Shown here: in pieces, positions 16,438-24,974 of the stretch | Numbering within the stretch: the stretch's first letter is position 1 | How the letters are laid out: each line of letters starts with the position of its first letter | Origin: Elusimicrobiota bacterium | GTDB taxonomy: Bacteria > Elusimicrobiota > Elusimicrobia > UBA1565 > UBA9628 | Assembly (NCBI GenBank): GCA_016212855.1 | Contig: JACRDP010000019.1 | Span: 62,001 to 126,000, forward strand | DNA: 64,000 nt | Direction: 5' to 3' | Position numbers and translations under genes: made by a program | The notes under the pieces: generated by a model | What the model saw: the letters and a program-made list of their open reading frames with translations, nothing else | Told to the model about the DNA's origin: nothing | Database searches by the model: none

Positions 16438-17378
16438 CTATAATCGACCTCGAACTCTGGACCGTCCTGCTGCGCCGCCCGGATCACTCCTTGCGCAAGC
16501 GTCTGCTCGAAATCTGGACCGCGGCGGGCATCGCCGCCTTGATCGCCCTCGCCTGGGCCGAACCGTTCTCCGCGCGATATCTGCCCGCGGCGGCCAAGCC
16601 CTTCGTGATGTTCCTGCGCGGCGTCCTGCTCGTCGAGTCGTTCGGCTACATGTACCACCGCTTCTTCCAGCACGTCGGCTGGCTCACGCGTAAATCCGCG
16701 TCGATCCGCCGCAACCAGATGTATCACTGGCTGCACCACATGGTGATCTATCCGATCGGCCGCCACTACAAGCGCGACACCGGCTACGTCTCCTCCGAGA
16801 CCGGCCTGGCGACCTCGTGGACCGTGCCCGGCGTCGTCGTCGCGGGGCTCGTCGTGTGGACCCACGGCCTCGGCCTCGCCACGCTCGGCTTCATCGCCGG
16901 CGTCGCGATCTACGCGAAGTATGTCGTCGACACGACGCACTCGCGTTTCCACCTCGTCAATCACCCCTGGAAGGACAGCGAGTACTTCCACTATCTCGAG
17001 GACATGCATCTCCTGCACCACTGGGACCAGGCGATGAACTTCACCATCGTCCATCCCGCGATGGACGTGCTCTTCGGCACCTACCTCGACCCCAAGACGC
17101 ACCGCGAGCAGATCGCGGCCGTGGACTCGGGCGACACGCTCACGGTGTCCGACGCGACGAACTGGCGCTACCTGCTTAAAGAGGCGTCGCCGGCCGAGCA
17201 CGCCGCCTTCATCACCCAGGCGCGCAAGCACCCGCGCTCGATCCGCAAGGTGGAGCTGCTCATCGCCTGCATGGAGCGGCGCCTGGCCATCGCGCCCGCC
17301 GAGGCGGAAGCGCTCGACCTGCACGTGCGCGCCAAGGACCTGCTCGCCTTGGTCAAGCCCGAGACGGCCTTAGCGTGA
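16434..17378 (+). CDS. Fatty acid hydroxylase / sterol desaturase-like membrane protein
   Basis: 314 residues with about four hydrophobic helices. The His clusters of the membrane di-iron hydroxylase superfamily are visible: YHRFFQH, YHWLHHM, DTTHSRFHLVNH and MHLLHHWDQAMNF. These would ligate two irons and support O2-dependent hydroxylation or desaturation of a lipid at the inner membrane. It is coupled on both sides: its ATG overlaps the lipoprotein TGA and its TGA overlaps the next gene's GTG. Neighbouring SDR and epimerase genes suggest a lipid-modifying pathway; the substrate is not known. Confidence 0.75.
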   Translation: MTIIDLELWTVLLRRPDHSLRKRLLEIWTAAGIAALIALAWAEPFSARYLPAAAKPFVMFLRGVLLVESFGYMYHRFFQHVGWLTRKSASIRRNQMYHWLHHMVIYPIGRHYKRDTGYVSSETGLATSWTVPGVVVAGLVVWTHGLGLATLGFIAGVAIYAKYVVDTTHSRFHLVNHPWKDSEYFHYLEDMHLLHHWDQAMNFTIVHPAMDVLFGTYLDPKTHREQIAAVDSGDTLTVSDATNWRYLLKEASPAEHAAFITQARKHPRSIRKVELLIACMERRLAIAPAEAEALDLHVRAKDLLALVKPETALA

Positions 17379-18160
17379 CCCGAGCGCTGGTCACCGGGGC
17401 CACCTCCGGCCTCGGCCGTGAGGCCGCCGTCCAGCTCGCCCGCCGCGGCTGGCGCGTGGCCGTCAGCGGCCGCCGCGAGCCCGAGTTGCGCGAGACCGCG
17501 CGGCTCGTCAAAGAGGCGGGGGGCGAGCCCCTCGTCCTGCTCGGCTCGGTCACCGATCCGGTCTCGGTCAAGGCGCATTACGCCTTGATCGAGAAGGCCT
17601 GGGGCGGGATCGATTACGCCTTGCTCAACGCCGGCGTCGGCGACATGATGGACGCGGCCGACGAGTTCTCGACCGAATCGATCAAGTGGACGTTCGACGC
17701 GAACGTCTTCGGCGTCTGTCACTGGATCGAGGCCGTCCTGCCCGGAATGAAGACTCGCAAGTCCGGCGTCATCGCCGGCGTCGCCTCGCTCGCGGGCTTC
17801 CGCGGCCTGCCCAAATCCGGCCCGTACTCCGCCAGCAAGGCCGCGTTAATCACCTTGCTCGAGTCCGTGCGCATCGACTTGCGCGGCACCGGCGTCGACG
17901 TCGTCACCGTCTGCCCCGGCTTCGTGCGATCTGAAATGACGGCGCGCAACGAGGTCGAGTCGATGCCGTTTCTGATGGAGACCCCCGACGGCGTCGCCGC
18001 GATGCTCGCCGGCGTCGACGCGCGCCGCCGCATCGTCCACTTCCCTTGGCAGCTCTCCTACGCGAGCAAATACTTTCTGCCCATGATCCCCGATTTTCTC
18101 TACGAGCCTCTCGCCCAAAAGTTCGCGCATAAGCGCAAGAAGAAGCCGTCCGCTCGATGA
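17375..18160 (+). CDS. Classical short-chain dehydrogenase/reductase
   Basis: 261 residues, normal for a classical SDR. Cofactor motif TGATSGLG near residue 7, NAG at the end of strand 4 (LLNAGVGD), and the active site YSASK with the preceding Ser region (VIAGVASLAG). A basic residue early in the fold (SGRREPEL) suggests NADPH preference. The last 40 residues (QLSYASKYFLPMIPDFLYEPLAQ) carry a hydrophobic, possibly membrane-associated stretch as in lipid-metabolising SDRs. The GTG start overlaps the upstream TGA, and its TGA overlaps the next ATG. It probably oxidises or reduces a lipid in the same pathway as the hydroxylase-like gene. Confidence 0.85.
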   Translation: MTRALVTGATSGLGREAAVQLARRGWRVAVSGRREPELRETARLVKEAGGEPLVLLGSVTDPVSVKAHYALIEKAWGGIDYALLNAGVGDMMDAADEFSTESIKWTFDANVFGVCHWIEAVLPGMKTRKSGVIAGVASLAGFRGLPKSGPYSASKAALITLLESVRIDLRGTGVDVVTVCPGFVRSEMTARNEVESMPFLMETPDGVAAMLAGVDARRRIVHFPWQLSYASKYFLPMIPDFLYEPLAQKFAHKRKKKPSAR

Positions 18161-19038
18161 AGATATTCGTCACCGGCGCGACGGGCTATATCGGCCGCGC
18201 CGTGGCCGAGGCCTTCCGCCGCCGCGGCCACCGCGTCGCCGGCCTCACACGCTCCGCGGCCAAGGCTCCTGGGCTCGAGGCCCGTGAAATCGAGGCCGTC
18301 GTCGGCAACATGCGCGATTACCGGACCTGGCGGAGCGCGGCCAAGGACGCCGACGTGCTGGTCCACTGCGCCGTCGAGTACGGCGCCGAATATCAAGCCT
18401 TGGATCTCGCGACCGTGGAGGCGTTCTTGGCGCTGCGCGCCAAGACACTCTATACGTCCGGGGTCTGGCAGTACGGACCCTGCGGGAGCAAGCCGGTGAG
18501 CGAGGCGTACGAGGGCAAGCCGCTGCTGCCCTGGCGCAGCGAGCACGAAGACCTCGTCTTGAAGGCCAAAGGAATCGTCCTGCGGCCCGGCTGCGTGTAC
18601 GGCGGCGCCGGCGGGCTCACCGGGCTGTGGTTTCAAGGCACGCTCGAGAAAAAAGCCGCGCCCGTCGTCGGCGACGGGACCAACCGCTGGGCGATGATCC
18701 ATCTCGACGACCTCGCCGAGCTGTACGTCCGCGCGGCTGAAAGCGCGCCGAAGGGGGAGCTGTTCAACGCGACCGACGGCACGCGCGTGAAGACGGCGGA
18801 GATGGCCGCGGCCGCGTCGCGCGCCGCGGGCGCGGGCGGCAAGATCAAGACCTTGACCTTGGCCGAGGCGGAGAACCTGTACGGCGGCCTGGCCCACGGC
18901 CTCGCGCTCGATCAACTCGTCGATTCCTCCAAAGCCGTCAAGCTTCTGACTTGGAAGCCGCGCTTTTCCGGCTTCGTCGACCACGCCGACCGCGCCTTCT
19001 CCGCCTGGAAGGCGCACACGCAGGCCCCGGCGGCGTAA
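18157..19038 (+). CDS. NAD-dependent epimerase/dehydratase family protein (extended SDR)
   Basis: 293 residues. N-terminal Rossmann motif TGATGYIG (7-14); strand-4 region LYTSGVWQYG replaces the usual TSS-YG with Thr-Ser-Gly and a Tyr; RPGCVYGGAG is the family's mid-domain motif. The standard YxxxK Lys is not obvious, so this may be an atypical extended SDR acting on nucleotide sugars, lipids or NAD(P)H-bound ligands. It is last in the four-gene unit, its start overlapping the upstream stop (ATGA). A new promoter (TATACT at 19043-19048) follows, so the unit ends here. Confidence 0.78.
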   Translation: MKIFVTGATGYIGRAVAEAFRRRGHRVAGLTRSAAKAPGLEAREIEAVVGNMRDYRTWRSAAKDADVLVHCAVEYGAEYQALDLATVEAFLALRAKTLYTSGVWQYGPCGSKPVSEAYEGKPLLPWRSEHEDLVLKAKGIVLRPGCVYGGAGGLTGLWFQGTLEKKAAPVVGDGTNRWAMIHLDDLAELYVRAAESAPKGELFNATDGTRVKTAEMAAAASRAAGAGGKIKTLTLAEAENLYGGLAHGLALDQLVDSSKAVKLLTWKPRFSGFVDHADRAFSAWKAHTQAPAA

Positions 19039-19062
19039 TTGCTATACTGACGCCACAAAACA

Positions 19063-20073
19063 ATGACCACTCCCCACGAATCCACCGCCGAAGACCTCTC
19101 CGAGACCGCCCCGATGGGCGTCGAGGACGCCGTTCACGTCGCCGTCGCCCCGACCCCCACCGCCGACCCGATCGACACGACGCCGTACGCCGACGCGTCC
19201 GCTTACTCTCAGCCCCGCTCGCCCATCGAGAACGTCCTCCTCATCGACGGCGACAACGACCCGCACGTGCCGCCGGACGCGCGCGTGACGAGGCACACGC
19301 TGGTGCGAGTCTTCTTGAGGCCCGGCGCTTTGTTGCCGCGCAACCTGGAGAAGCCGCTTGCCTGGCTGCCCAACTTCTGCACGGTCACCTCGCCGAAAGG
19401 CGGCGCCAACGCCGCGGACTTCGTCATGAGTCTTCACGCCGGCATGTTGCACGCCGTCCTGCCGCAGAGCGTGCCGTTTCTGATGGTCACCAACGACGCG
19501 ACCTTGACCGCGATGACCGCCGAGCTCCAGCGCCTGGGCCGCATGGCCACCGTCTGGACTTCGCACCGCGACATCGAGACCGAGCTCAAGGAATCCGAAG
19601 GCACGGGCACCTACGAAAGCGCGGGCACGACCAAGGCCAAGAACAACCGGCGCCGCGGCGGACGCTCGCGCGGCGGACGCGGCCGCGCCGCCGCTCCGGC
19701 CGCGCCTCGCTCCGGCCGCTCCCGCGGCGGACGCGGACGCTCCTCGACCGCCCGCGCGACGCCCCCGGAGGCCGCTCTAACGCCCGTTTTACCGCCTCCT
19801 CCGACCGACGAGCCCCGTAAGACGGGCGGCAAGACTTTGTCCGAAGCGGCCTGGACCTACGCCTCCCGCCTTCAGCGCATCAAGGACGTCCCGTCGCGCG
19901 TGAAGACCTTGCTCAACGACATCAAGAACCGCGCCGGCAGCCACGGCTTTTCGCCCGAAGAGGTTCTCGAAGAGCTCAAGCGCCACCACGGCGTGAAGGT
20001 CGACGTCCAGGGCCGCGTGCAGGTGGAGAAGGTCAAGCCCGCCGCCGAAGCTCCCGCGGACGAGGCGGCGTGA
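19063..20073 (+). CDS. NYN/PIN-like protein with RGG-type RNA-binding region
   Basis: 336 residues. 1-52: acidic, Pro/Thr-rich tail. 53-175: a PIN/NYN-like nuclease fold beginning ENVLLIDGDNDP, with candidate metal-binding Asp residues D62, D64, D119 and D145 (VTNDATL). 192-230: Arg/Gly-rich segment with repeated RGGR units, like eukaryotic RGG boxes. 255-320: helical C-terminal domain (LSEAAWTYASRLQRIKDVPS, then HHGVKVDVQGRVQVE) resembling a winged-helix or LOTUS-like fold. It is probably an RNA-binding nuclease or RNA regulator in the cytoplasm. TATACT (19043-19048) lies 14 nt upstream. First gene of a unit; its TGA overlaps the next GTG. Confidence 0.6.
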   Translation: MTTPHESTAEDLSETAPMGVEDAVHVAVAPTPTADPIDTTPYADASAYSQPRSPIENVLLIDGDNDPHVPPDARVTRHTLVRVFLRPGALLPRNLEKPLAWLPNFCTVTSPKGGANAADFVMSLHAGMLHAVLPQSVPFLMVTNDATLTAMTAELQRLGRMATVWTSHRDIETELKESEGTGTYESAGTTKAKNNRRRGGRSRGGRGRAAAPAAPRSGRSRGGRGRSSTARATPPEAALTPVLPPPPTDEPRKTGGKTLSEAAWTYASRLQRIKDVPSRVKTLLNDIKNRAGSHGFSPEEVLEELKRHHGVKVDVQGRVQVEKVKPAAEAPADEAA

Positions 20074-20663
20074 AGCTCGCCGCGGCGTGTCTTCTCCTGA
20101 CGTTGGGAGCGGCCGCCGCGACCCCGACGCCGAAAAACTTCGGGACGGTCGTCAAATCCTCCTCGAAGATCTCGCCCGGAGCCGACGGCCCGGTGTTTCG
20201 CGAGGGCCGCGTCACGATCGCCCTTGAAAAATCGGGGGACGAGCAGGAGTTCAAGGCCACTCCTAAAACCAAGATCACGCTCGACGGCAAGCCCGCCAAG
20301 TTCAAGGCCGCTTTGCCCGGGACCGCGGTCCTGCGCGTGACTCTCGACCCCAAGACGCGGTCGCTCGCGTCGCTCGATTTGAAGTCCGCGCCGCGCGCTG
20401 AGCAGCCCGCCTCCCCCGGCGCCGCCGGCTCCGCGTCCGGCGAGGTCGCCAACACCGACGTCTTCAAGGGCGTGCTGTCGATGCGCCTCGGGCGGCAGTC
20501 GATCCGCGACTACGCGATCAAGGACACGACCAGGCTCGTGCGCGTCTCCGGAAGCCAGACGACGCCCATCGGCTTCGATGAACTCCGGGTCGGCGACGCC
20601 ATCGAGGTGAACTCCAAGGACGGCGACGTCGCCGACGAGATCCTCGTGCGCGCCGCGCCCTGA
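20070..20663 (+). CDS. Exported DUF5666-like protein
   Basis: 197 residues with a signal peptide (about 1-17). Two similar beta-rich modules: one around 22-110 (FGTVVKSSSKI ... KATPKTKITLDGKPAKF) and one around 128-195 (FKGVLSMRL ... AIKDTTRLVRV ... LRVGDAIEV), joined by a Pro/Ala linker. The second matches the style of DUF5666-like periplasmic domains (a strand, then FDELRVGDAIEV). Function unknown. The GTG start overlaps the TGA of the NYN gene, so the pair is translationally coupled although one product is cytoplasmic and the other exported. Confidence 0.6.
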   Translation: MKLAAACLLLTLGAAAATPTPKNFGTVVKSSSKISPGADGPVFREGRVTIALEKSGDEQEFKATPKTKITLDGKPAKFKAALPGTAVLRVTLDPKTRSLASLDLKSAPRAEQPASPGAAGSASGEVANTDVFKGVLSMRLGRQSIRDYAIKDTTRLVRVSGSQTTPIGFDELRVGDAIEVNSKDGDVADEILVRAAP

Positions 20664-20667
20664 CGCC

Positions 20668-21255
20668 GTGGCCGTCGCGCGCCACCTGCGCGCTCTCGAA
20701 GAGGCCGTCGATGGCCCGATGACGCTCGGCGAGCTGACCGCCCGCCTGCATCACGCCGGCTTCGGCCTCGTCGTGATCGTCGTGTGCCTGCCCTTCCTCC
20801 AGCCCGTGCCGCTGGGCGGCCTATCGACCGTGCTCGGCCCTTACGTGGCGCTGCAGGGCTTCCGGCTGTGCCGGGGGGACAAGGAACTTCACCTTCCGGG
20901 CTGGATCGCGCGGCGCCGTCTCGAAGAGAAGACCTTGCAGCTCCTCCTCGGCCTCGCGCGGCGCTTTTTCGCGCTCGCGGAGAAATTCTCCCGTCCGCGC
21001 TGGCGCGCTTTGCTCGCCCATGAGCGCGCGGCCGGCGCCGGCATCGCGCTGTCCGGCGCTTTGCTCTCCTTGCCCTTCCCGGTCCCGCTGTCGAACATGA
21101 TCTGCGCCGTGCCTGCGGTCCTGCTCGCGCTGTCGGCCCTCGAAGACGACGGCTTGCTCGCGGTCCTAGGCTGGTTCGGTCTTCTGCTCTCCGTCGCCTT
21201 CCACGTCGGCCTCGCCTTGCTCGGCGCCGAAGGCATACGGGCTCTTCTGGCATGA
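20668..21255 (+). CDS. ExoD-like exopolysaccharide synthesis protein
   Basis: 195 residues with several hydrophobic helices in the second half. LGELTARLHHAGFGLVVIVVC followed by PFLQPVPLGGLSTVLG is the ExoD signature (helix, then Pro/Gly-rich loop), repeated later as LPFPVPLSNMICAVPAVLLAL. ExoD proteins are inner-membrane proteins tied to exopolysaccharide production and alkaline sensitivity in rhizobia; the biochemical role is unknown. GTG at 20668 lies 4 nt after the previous stop, and the TGA overlaps the next ATG. The flippase and GT9 genes elsewhere in the window make a polysaccharide link plausible. Confidence 0.78.
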   Translation: MAVARHLRALEEAVDGPMTLGELTARLHHAGFGLVVIVVCLPFLQPVPLGGLSTVLGPYVALQGFRLCRGDKELHLPGWIARRRLEEKTLQLLLGLARRFFALAEKFSRPRWRALLAHERAAGAGIALSGALLSLPFPVPLSNMICAVPAVLLALSALEDDGLLAVLGWFGLLLSVAFHVGLALLGAEGIRALLA

Positions 21256-22493
21256 ACGCTCTCGCTCTCGCTTTTCTCCTCGTCGCTTCAGCGAGCGCCC
21301 AGCTCGACGAGAACGCGCGCCTGCTCCGTGACGGGAACTGGAACGAGCGCATCCACGCCGCGACCGCGTTGGGTGCTCGCGGCGCGCCTGCCGTGCCCCT
21401 GCTCTGCTACGCGGCGCGCGACGCGGACTGGCAGGTGCGCATGACCGCGGCCCACGAGCTCGGCCGCGTCGGCCGCCCGGCCCTCGACGCGCTCGAAACC
21501 GTCCTCAAGGAAGAGCCTTGCCGGCACGTGCGCCTGACCGCGCTTCACTGGCTCGGCATCATCGGCCCCGAGGCCTCCGACGCTTTACGCCGCTCGCTCA
21601 GCGACGAAAGCGCGATGGTGCGCTTGACGGGCAAGTACTGGCTCGATAAACAGAATGACGACACGAGCGCGCCGGCGCGGCCGACGGGCAAGTACTGGCT
21701 CGACAAAAAGAACGATCCGGAAATCGCGGCCGACGGCGCCGCCGCCGCGGAGGAGGATCTCAATGCCTGCGTCGCCTCGCCCGTTCCCGGCCGCGCGCCC
21801 TGGGCTGCAAAATCGGAGCTGCCGGCCTTCGCCGAAGAGCCTCAACTCAACGAAGTCGTCGTCACGCGCGATCCGGTCTTAACCCGCTCGACGGAGTCCT
21901 TGCCCGGCGCGGCGCTCCTTCCGGCCCGGCCCGCACCCCCGGCCGGCGACGCCGGCTACGCCAAGATCGAGCGCGCGCGCATGAAAGAGCTCGATGAGAT
22001 GCTCACTCCGTCCACGGCCTCCGCCGAGGCCTTTCCCGCGCCGCCGTCCGGCTTCGGCGAGCGCACCAAACCCGGGACTTCCGGCGCCGACATCGTCGCG
22101 GACGCAGGGGCGGGCAAGATGGCCGTCGATCCTCTGCCCGTTCTTCTCGAATACTTGAAGTCCCCGGACGCGGCGATGCGCGCGCGAGCCGCCGACGAGC
22201 TCGGCCGTCGCGGCGCGCCGGAGGCCGTCGGCCCGCTGACAGCACGCCTCAAGGACCGCGTCCCACGTGTACGCGCGAGCGCCGCGATCGCGCTCGGAAA
22301 CATCGGCGCCGCGTCGGATCCCGCAGTGCCGGCCTTGGTCACGGCACTGAAGAAGGGCCCCGAAGAAGTCGCGTGGAGCGTCGCCCTCGCGCTCGGCCGG
22401 ATCGGCTCTCCGCGCGCTCGACGGGCCTTCGCGAAGCACTCCCGGGAGTCGGCGGGCGAACTGGTTCGATCTCCTCGCAAGCCGAAACCTTAG
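21252..22493 (+). CDS. Exported HEAT-repeat protein
   Basis: 413 residues. Signal peptide 1-16 (ASASA-Q). N-terminal HEAT block (about 20-130: IHAATALGARGAPAVPLL, MTAAHELGRVGRPALDAL), a spacer in which TGKYWLDK appears twice 22 residues apart, a low-complexity region, and a second HEAT block (about 295-395: MRARAADELGRRGAPEAVGP, VRASAAIALGNIGAASDPA). The repeats resemble phycocyanin-lyase/PBS-type HEAT units and suggest a periplasmic scaffold. ATG overlaps the ExoD stop (ATGA). It is last gene of the unit, directly before the DnaA-box dyad. Confidence 0.75.
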   Translation: MNALALAFLLVASASAQLDENARLLRDGNWNERIHAATALGARGAPAVPLLCYAARDADWQVRMTAAHELGRVGRPALDALETVLKEEPCRHVRLTALHWLGIIGPEASDALRRSLSDESAMVRLTGKYWLDKQNDDTSAPARPTGKYWLDKKNDPEIAADGAAAAEEDLNACVASPVPGRAPWAAKSELPAFAEEPQLNEVVVTRDPVLTRSTESLPGAALLPARPAPPAGDAGYAKIERARMKELDEMLTPSTASAEAFPAPPSGFGERTKPGTSGADIVADAGAGKMAVDPLPVLLEYLKSPDAAMRARAADELGRRGAPEAVGPLTARLKDRVPRVRASAAIALGNIGAASDPAVPALVTALKKGPEEVAWSVALALGRIGSPRARRAFAKHSRESAGELVRSPRKPKP

Positions 22494-22498
22494 GCACC

Positions 22499-22558
22499 TT
22501 ATCCACAACCCGGTCTTTCAGTGTTGTCGACAACACTAAACAGACGGGCTGTGGATAA
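22499..22558. promoter_or_regulatory. 60-bp dyad with two consensus DnaA boxes and central palindrome
   Basis: TTATCCACA (22499-22507) and TGTGGATAA (22550-22558) are consensus DnaA boxes in inverted orientation. Exactly centred between them is the perfect 18-bp palindrome AGTGTTGTCGACAACACT (22520-22537). The outer arms pair over 15 bp with two mismatches and share the same centre. It sits in the 144-bp gap between convergent HEAT and phoU genes, so an ordinary promoter role is unlikely. Possible roles are DnaA titration, a replication or segregation site, or a terminator. Confidence 0.6.
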
Positions 22559-22578
22559 CTCGGATGTTTGATGCTGTC

Positions 22579-22600
22579 CGCCGGCCGCGAGCGGCCGGCG
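22579..22600. terminator. GC hairpin between convergent genes
   Basis: CGCCGGCCGC and GCGGCCGGCG form a perfect 10-bp stem around GA. It lies between the HEAT gene end (22493) and the phoU end (22638). On the plus strand there is no T-run directly after it; near the phoU end the sequence has T6 (22643-22648). It is a likely transcription-end structure for one or both genes. Confidence 0.5.
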
Positions 22601-22637
22601 CAAACGCGGTTTCGGAAGGCCTTATAGCGTTTAGCGT

Positions 22638-23297
22638 TTAGATTTTTTCGACGGAGTGCCGGATGTCCTTGCCGATGACCATGAAGATCACGTCCTCGGC
22701 GATGTTCGTCGCGTGGTCGGCGATACGCTCCAGATTACGCGCGATCAAAATGATGTCCATCCCGCGCTGGATCGAGGACGCGTCGCGCTGCATGAGGTGG
22801 ACGAGTTCGTTGAACGTCTGGCTCTTGAGCCGGTCCTCCTCGTCGTCGCGTTTGATCACCTCGCGCGCGAGCTCGGTGTCGCCGCGCGCGAACGCGTCGA
22901 GCGAGTCCTTGAGCATGCCCGCAGCGACCTCGACCATGCGCGGGATGTCGCCGAGCTTGATCTTGGGCTCCTTGCACAGATAGACGCCGGTTTCGGCGAT
23001 GTTCACCGCCTGGTCGCCGATGCGCTCGAGGTCGGAGTTGATCTTGATGGCCGCCGCGAGCAGGCGCAGGTCGCCGGCCGCGGGCTGATGCAGCGCGATG
23101 AGGCGCAGGGCGATCTCGTCGATCTCGATGTGCATCGAGTTGACCTCGCGCTCCCAGCCCTGGACGGCGTCCACGTGGCTCTCGTCGCGTTCGACGACGA
23201 CCTTCACCGCGTAGTGGACCATCTCCTCGCACAGACTGCCCATGCGCAGCAGGCGCCCGCGAAGATCATCCAGATCCGCGTCGAATTGTCTTTTCAT
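22638..23297 (-). CDS. phoU: Phosphate transport regulator PhoU
   Basis: 219 residues, the normal PhoU size, with two three-helix repeats. Each carries the metal-binding type motif: [14 protein letters not shown] and [19 protein letters not shown]. PhoU links Pst transporter state to PhoR kinase activity, restraining the Pho response when phosphate is plentiful. The ATG at 23297 overlaps the pstB TGA (ATGA), so PhoU is made with the transporter. A longer in-frame reading upstream lies inside pstB and was discarded. It is last gene of the pst operon. Confidence 0.95.
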   Translation of the reverse strand: MKRQFDADLDDLRGRLLRMGSLCEEMVHYAVKVVVERDESHVDAVQGWEREVNSMHIEIDEIALRLIALHQPAAGDLRLLAAAIKINSDLERIGDQAVNIAETGVYLCKEPKIKLGDIPRMVEVAAGMLKDSLDAFARGDTELAREVIKRDDEEDRLKSQTFNELVHLMQRDASSIQRGMDIILIARNLERIADHATNIAEDVIFMVIGKDIRHSVEKI

Positions 23298-24121
23298 CCG
23301 AATCTCCCGGTGATGTAGTCCTCGGTGCGCTTGTCGACGGGCTGGGTGAACATCTTGCGCGTCAGGCCGTACTCCACCATCTCGCCCATGAGCATGAAGA
23401 CAGTATACTCCGACACGCGCGCGGCCTGCTGCATGTTGTGCGTGACGATGACCACGGTGAGCTGCTCCTTGATCTGGATGAGCAGCTCCTCGATGCGGCC
23501 CGTCGCGATCGGATCGAGCGCCGAGCAGGGCTCGTCGAGAAGAAGTATCGCGGGTTCCACCGCGAGCGCGCGCGCGATGCATAGACGCTGCTGCTGGCCG
23601 CCGGAAAGGCCGACGCCCGGCGCGTCGAGCTTGTCCTTGACCTCGTCCCACAAAGCGGCGCGGCGCAGGCTTTTCTCCACCGCTTCGGCGAGGATCGCGC
23701 GATCGTGAACGCCGTTGAGGGTCAGGCCCGCGGCGACGTTCTGCGCGATCGACATCGTCGGAAAAGGATTCGGGCGCTGGAACACCATGCCGACCGCTCG
23801 GCGCAGCACGACTGGATCGAGTTCGAGCGCGTTGCGGCCGCCGATCAGAATCTCTCCGTCGGCGGTCGCGCCGGGGATGGCCTCGTGCATGCGATTGAGG
23901 CAGCGGATCAAGGTCGACTTGCCGCAGCCGGAAGGGCCGATGATCGCGGTGACGGTTTTCTCGCGGATCTCGAGATTCACGCCTTTCAGGACGGGCGCGC
24001 CGCCGGCGTAGCCGGCCTTTAGATTGCGCACCGACATCGCGATTTTGGCTTCGGCAGCGTCCTTGGAGGCCGTCGTTTCGGCCGGCAGGGGCATCGGTCT
24101 CATATCCATAGTGGTGGTCAT
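23294..24121 (-). CDS. pstB: Phosphate ABC transporter ATP-binding protein
   Basis: 275 residues. Walker [14 protein letters not shown], signature [15 protein letters not shown], and Walker [17 protein letters not shown] are all intact; the Pst-specific NRMHE after Walker A and [13 protein letters not shown] are also seen. It powers phosphate import through PstCA. The N-terminus carries about 25 residues of poorly conserved leader before the ABC fold ([10 protein letters not shown]); ATG at 24121 or 24112 is possible. It starts 1 nt after the pstA stop and its stop overlaps the phoU start. Confidence 0.96.
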   Translation of the reverse strand: MTTTMDMRPMPLPAETTASKDAAEAKIAMSVRNLKAGYAGGAPVLKGVNLEIREKTVTAIIGPSGCGKSTLIRCLNRMHEAIPGATADGEILIGGRNALELDPVVLRRAVGMVFQRPNPFPTMSIAQNVAAGLTLNGVHDRAILAEAVEKSLRRAALWDEVKDKLDAPGVGLSGGQQQRLCIARALAVEPAILLLDEPCSALDPIATGRIEELLIQIKEQLTVVIVTHNMQQAARVSEYTVFMLMGEMVEYGLTRKMFTQPVDKRTEDYITGRFG

Positions 24122-24122
24122 C

Positions 24123-24974
24123 TCAGTGCGAGGTTCCGCTCGACGGTCTCAGCCAGACGCGCGCGGTCACGTTGACCAGGAGCACGAAGGCCATCAGGAT
24201 CAGCGCGGCCGCCCAGGCCTGGTTGTGCCAGTCCTCGTAGGGGGAGATCGCGTAGGTGTAGATCGTGTGCGGCAGGGTGGCGATGGGATTCAGCCAGCCG
24301 TTGTCCGCGAACCGGTTGCCGAATGCGGTGAAGATCAGCGGCGCGGTCTCGCCGGCGACGCGGGCGAGCGCGAGGAGCGCCCCGGTCAGGATGCCGCGAC
24401 CGGCCGTGGGCAGGATCACCATCAAGGTCACCTTCCAGCGCGGCACGCCGAGGGCGAGCGCGGCTTCCCTGATCGTGCCGGGCACGAGGCGCAGGAACTC
24501 CTCGGTGTTGCGCAAGACGATCGGGATCATAATGAAGGCCAACGCGACCGCTCCCGACAGCGCGGAGAACTTCTTCATCGGGTGGACGATCAGGGCGTAG
24601 GCGAACAGGCCGACGACGATCGAGGGCACGCCGTTCATCACATCGGCGGCGTAGCGCACGGCGAAGGCGAACTTACCGCGTCCGTACTCGGCGAGATAGA
24701 CGCCGGCCAGCACCCCGACCGGTACGCCCATGACGCCGGCGAGGCCGACGACCTTGGCCGAGCCGACGATCGAGTTGGCGATTCCGCCGCCTTTCTCGCC
24801 GACGGGCTTGGGCAGATGCAACAGGAAGTCCCAGCTCAGGGACGACGCGCCCTTCCAGGCGATATACCCGAGGATGGCGAGCAAGGTCCCGGACGCGACG
24901 GCGGCGCACACCGCCGTCAGCGCGAACATCAGCGCGTTGAGGCGCTTACGGCGGGCGTACAGGGCCTCGTTCAT
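24123..24974 (-). CDS. pstA: Phosphate ABC transporter permease PstA
   Basis: 283 residues, six predicted helices. The permease coupling loop is present as [20 protein letters not shown], and [25 protein letters not shown] is the typical PstA segment. It forms the inner-membrane channel with PstC. ATG overlaps the pstC TGA (ATGA). The identification rests on both the permease signature and the pst gene order. Confidence 0.95.
   Translation of the reverse strand: MNEALYARRKRLNALMFALTAVCAAVASGTLLAILGYIAWKGASSLSWDFLLHLPKPVGEKGGGIANSIVGSAKVVGLAGVMGVPVGVLAGVYLAEYGRGKFAFAVRYAADVMNGVPSIVVGLFAYALIVHPMKKFSALSGAVALAFIMIPIVLRNTEEFLRLVPGTIREAALALGVPRWKVTLMVILPTAGRGILTGALLALARVAGETAPLIFTAFGNRFADNGWLNPIATLPHTIYTYAISPYEDWHNQAWAAALILMAFVLLVNVTARVWLRPSSGTSH

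Noticed and set aside
19621-19760. DNA tandem repeat or CRISPR-like array in the RGG region
   Set aside because: The repeats follow Arg-Gly codons and are part of the protein; no spacer pattern.
22499-22558. Replication origin
   Set aside because: Only two DnaA boxes, no AT-rich unwinding region and no dnaA/dnaN/gyrB nearby; kept as a DnaA-box dyad only.
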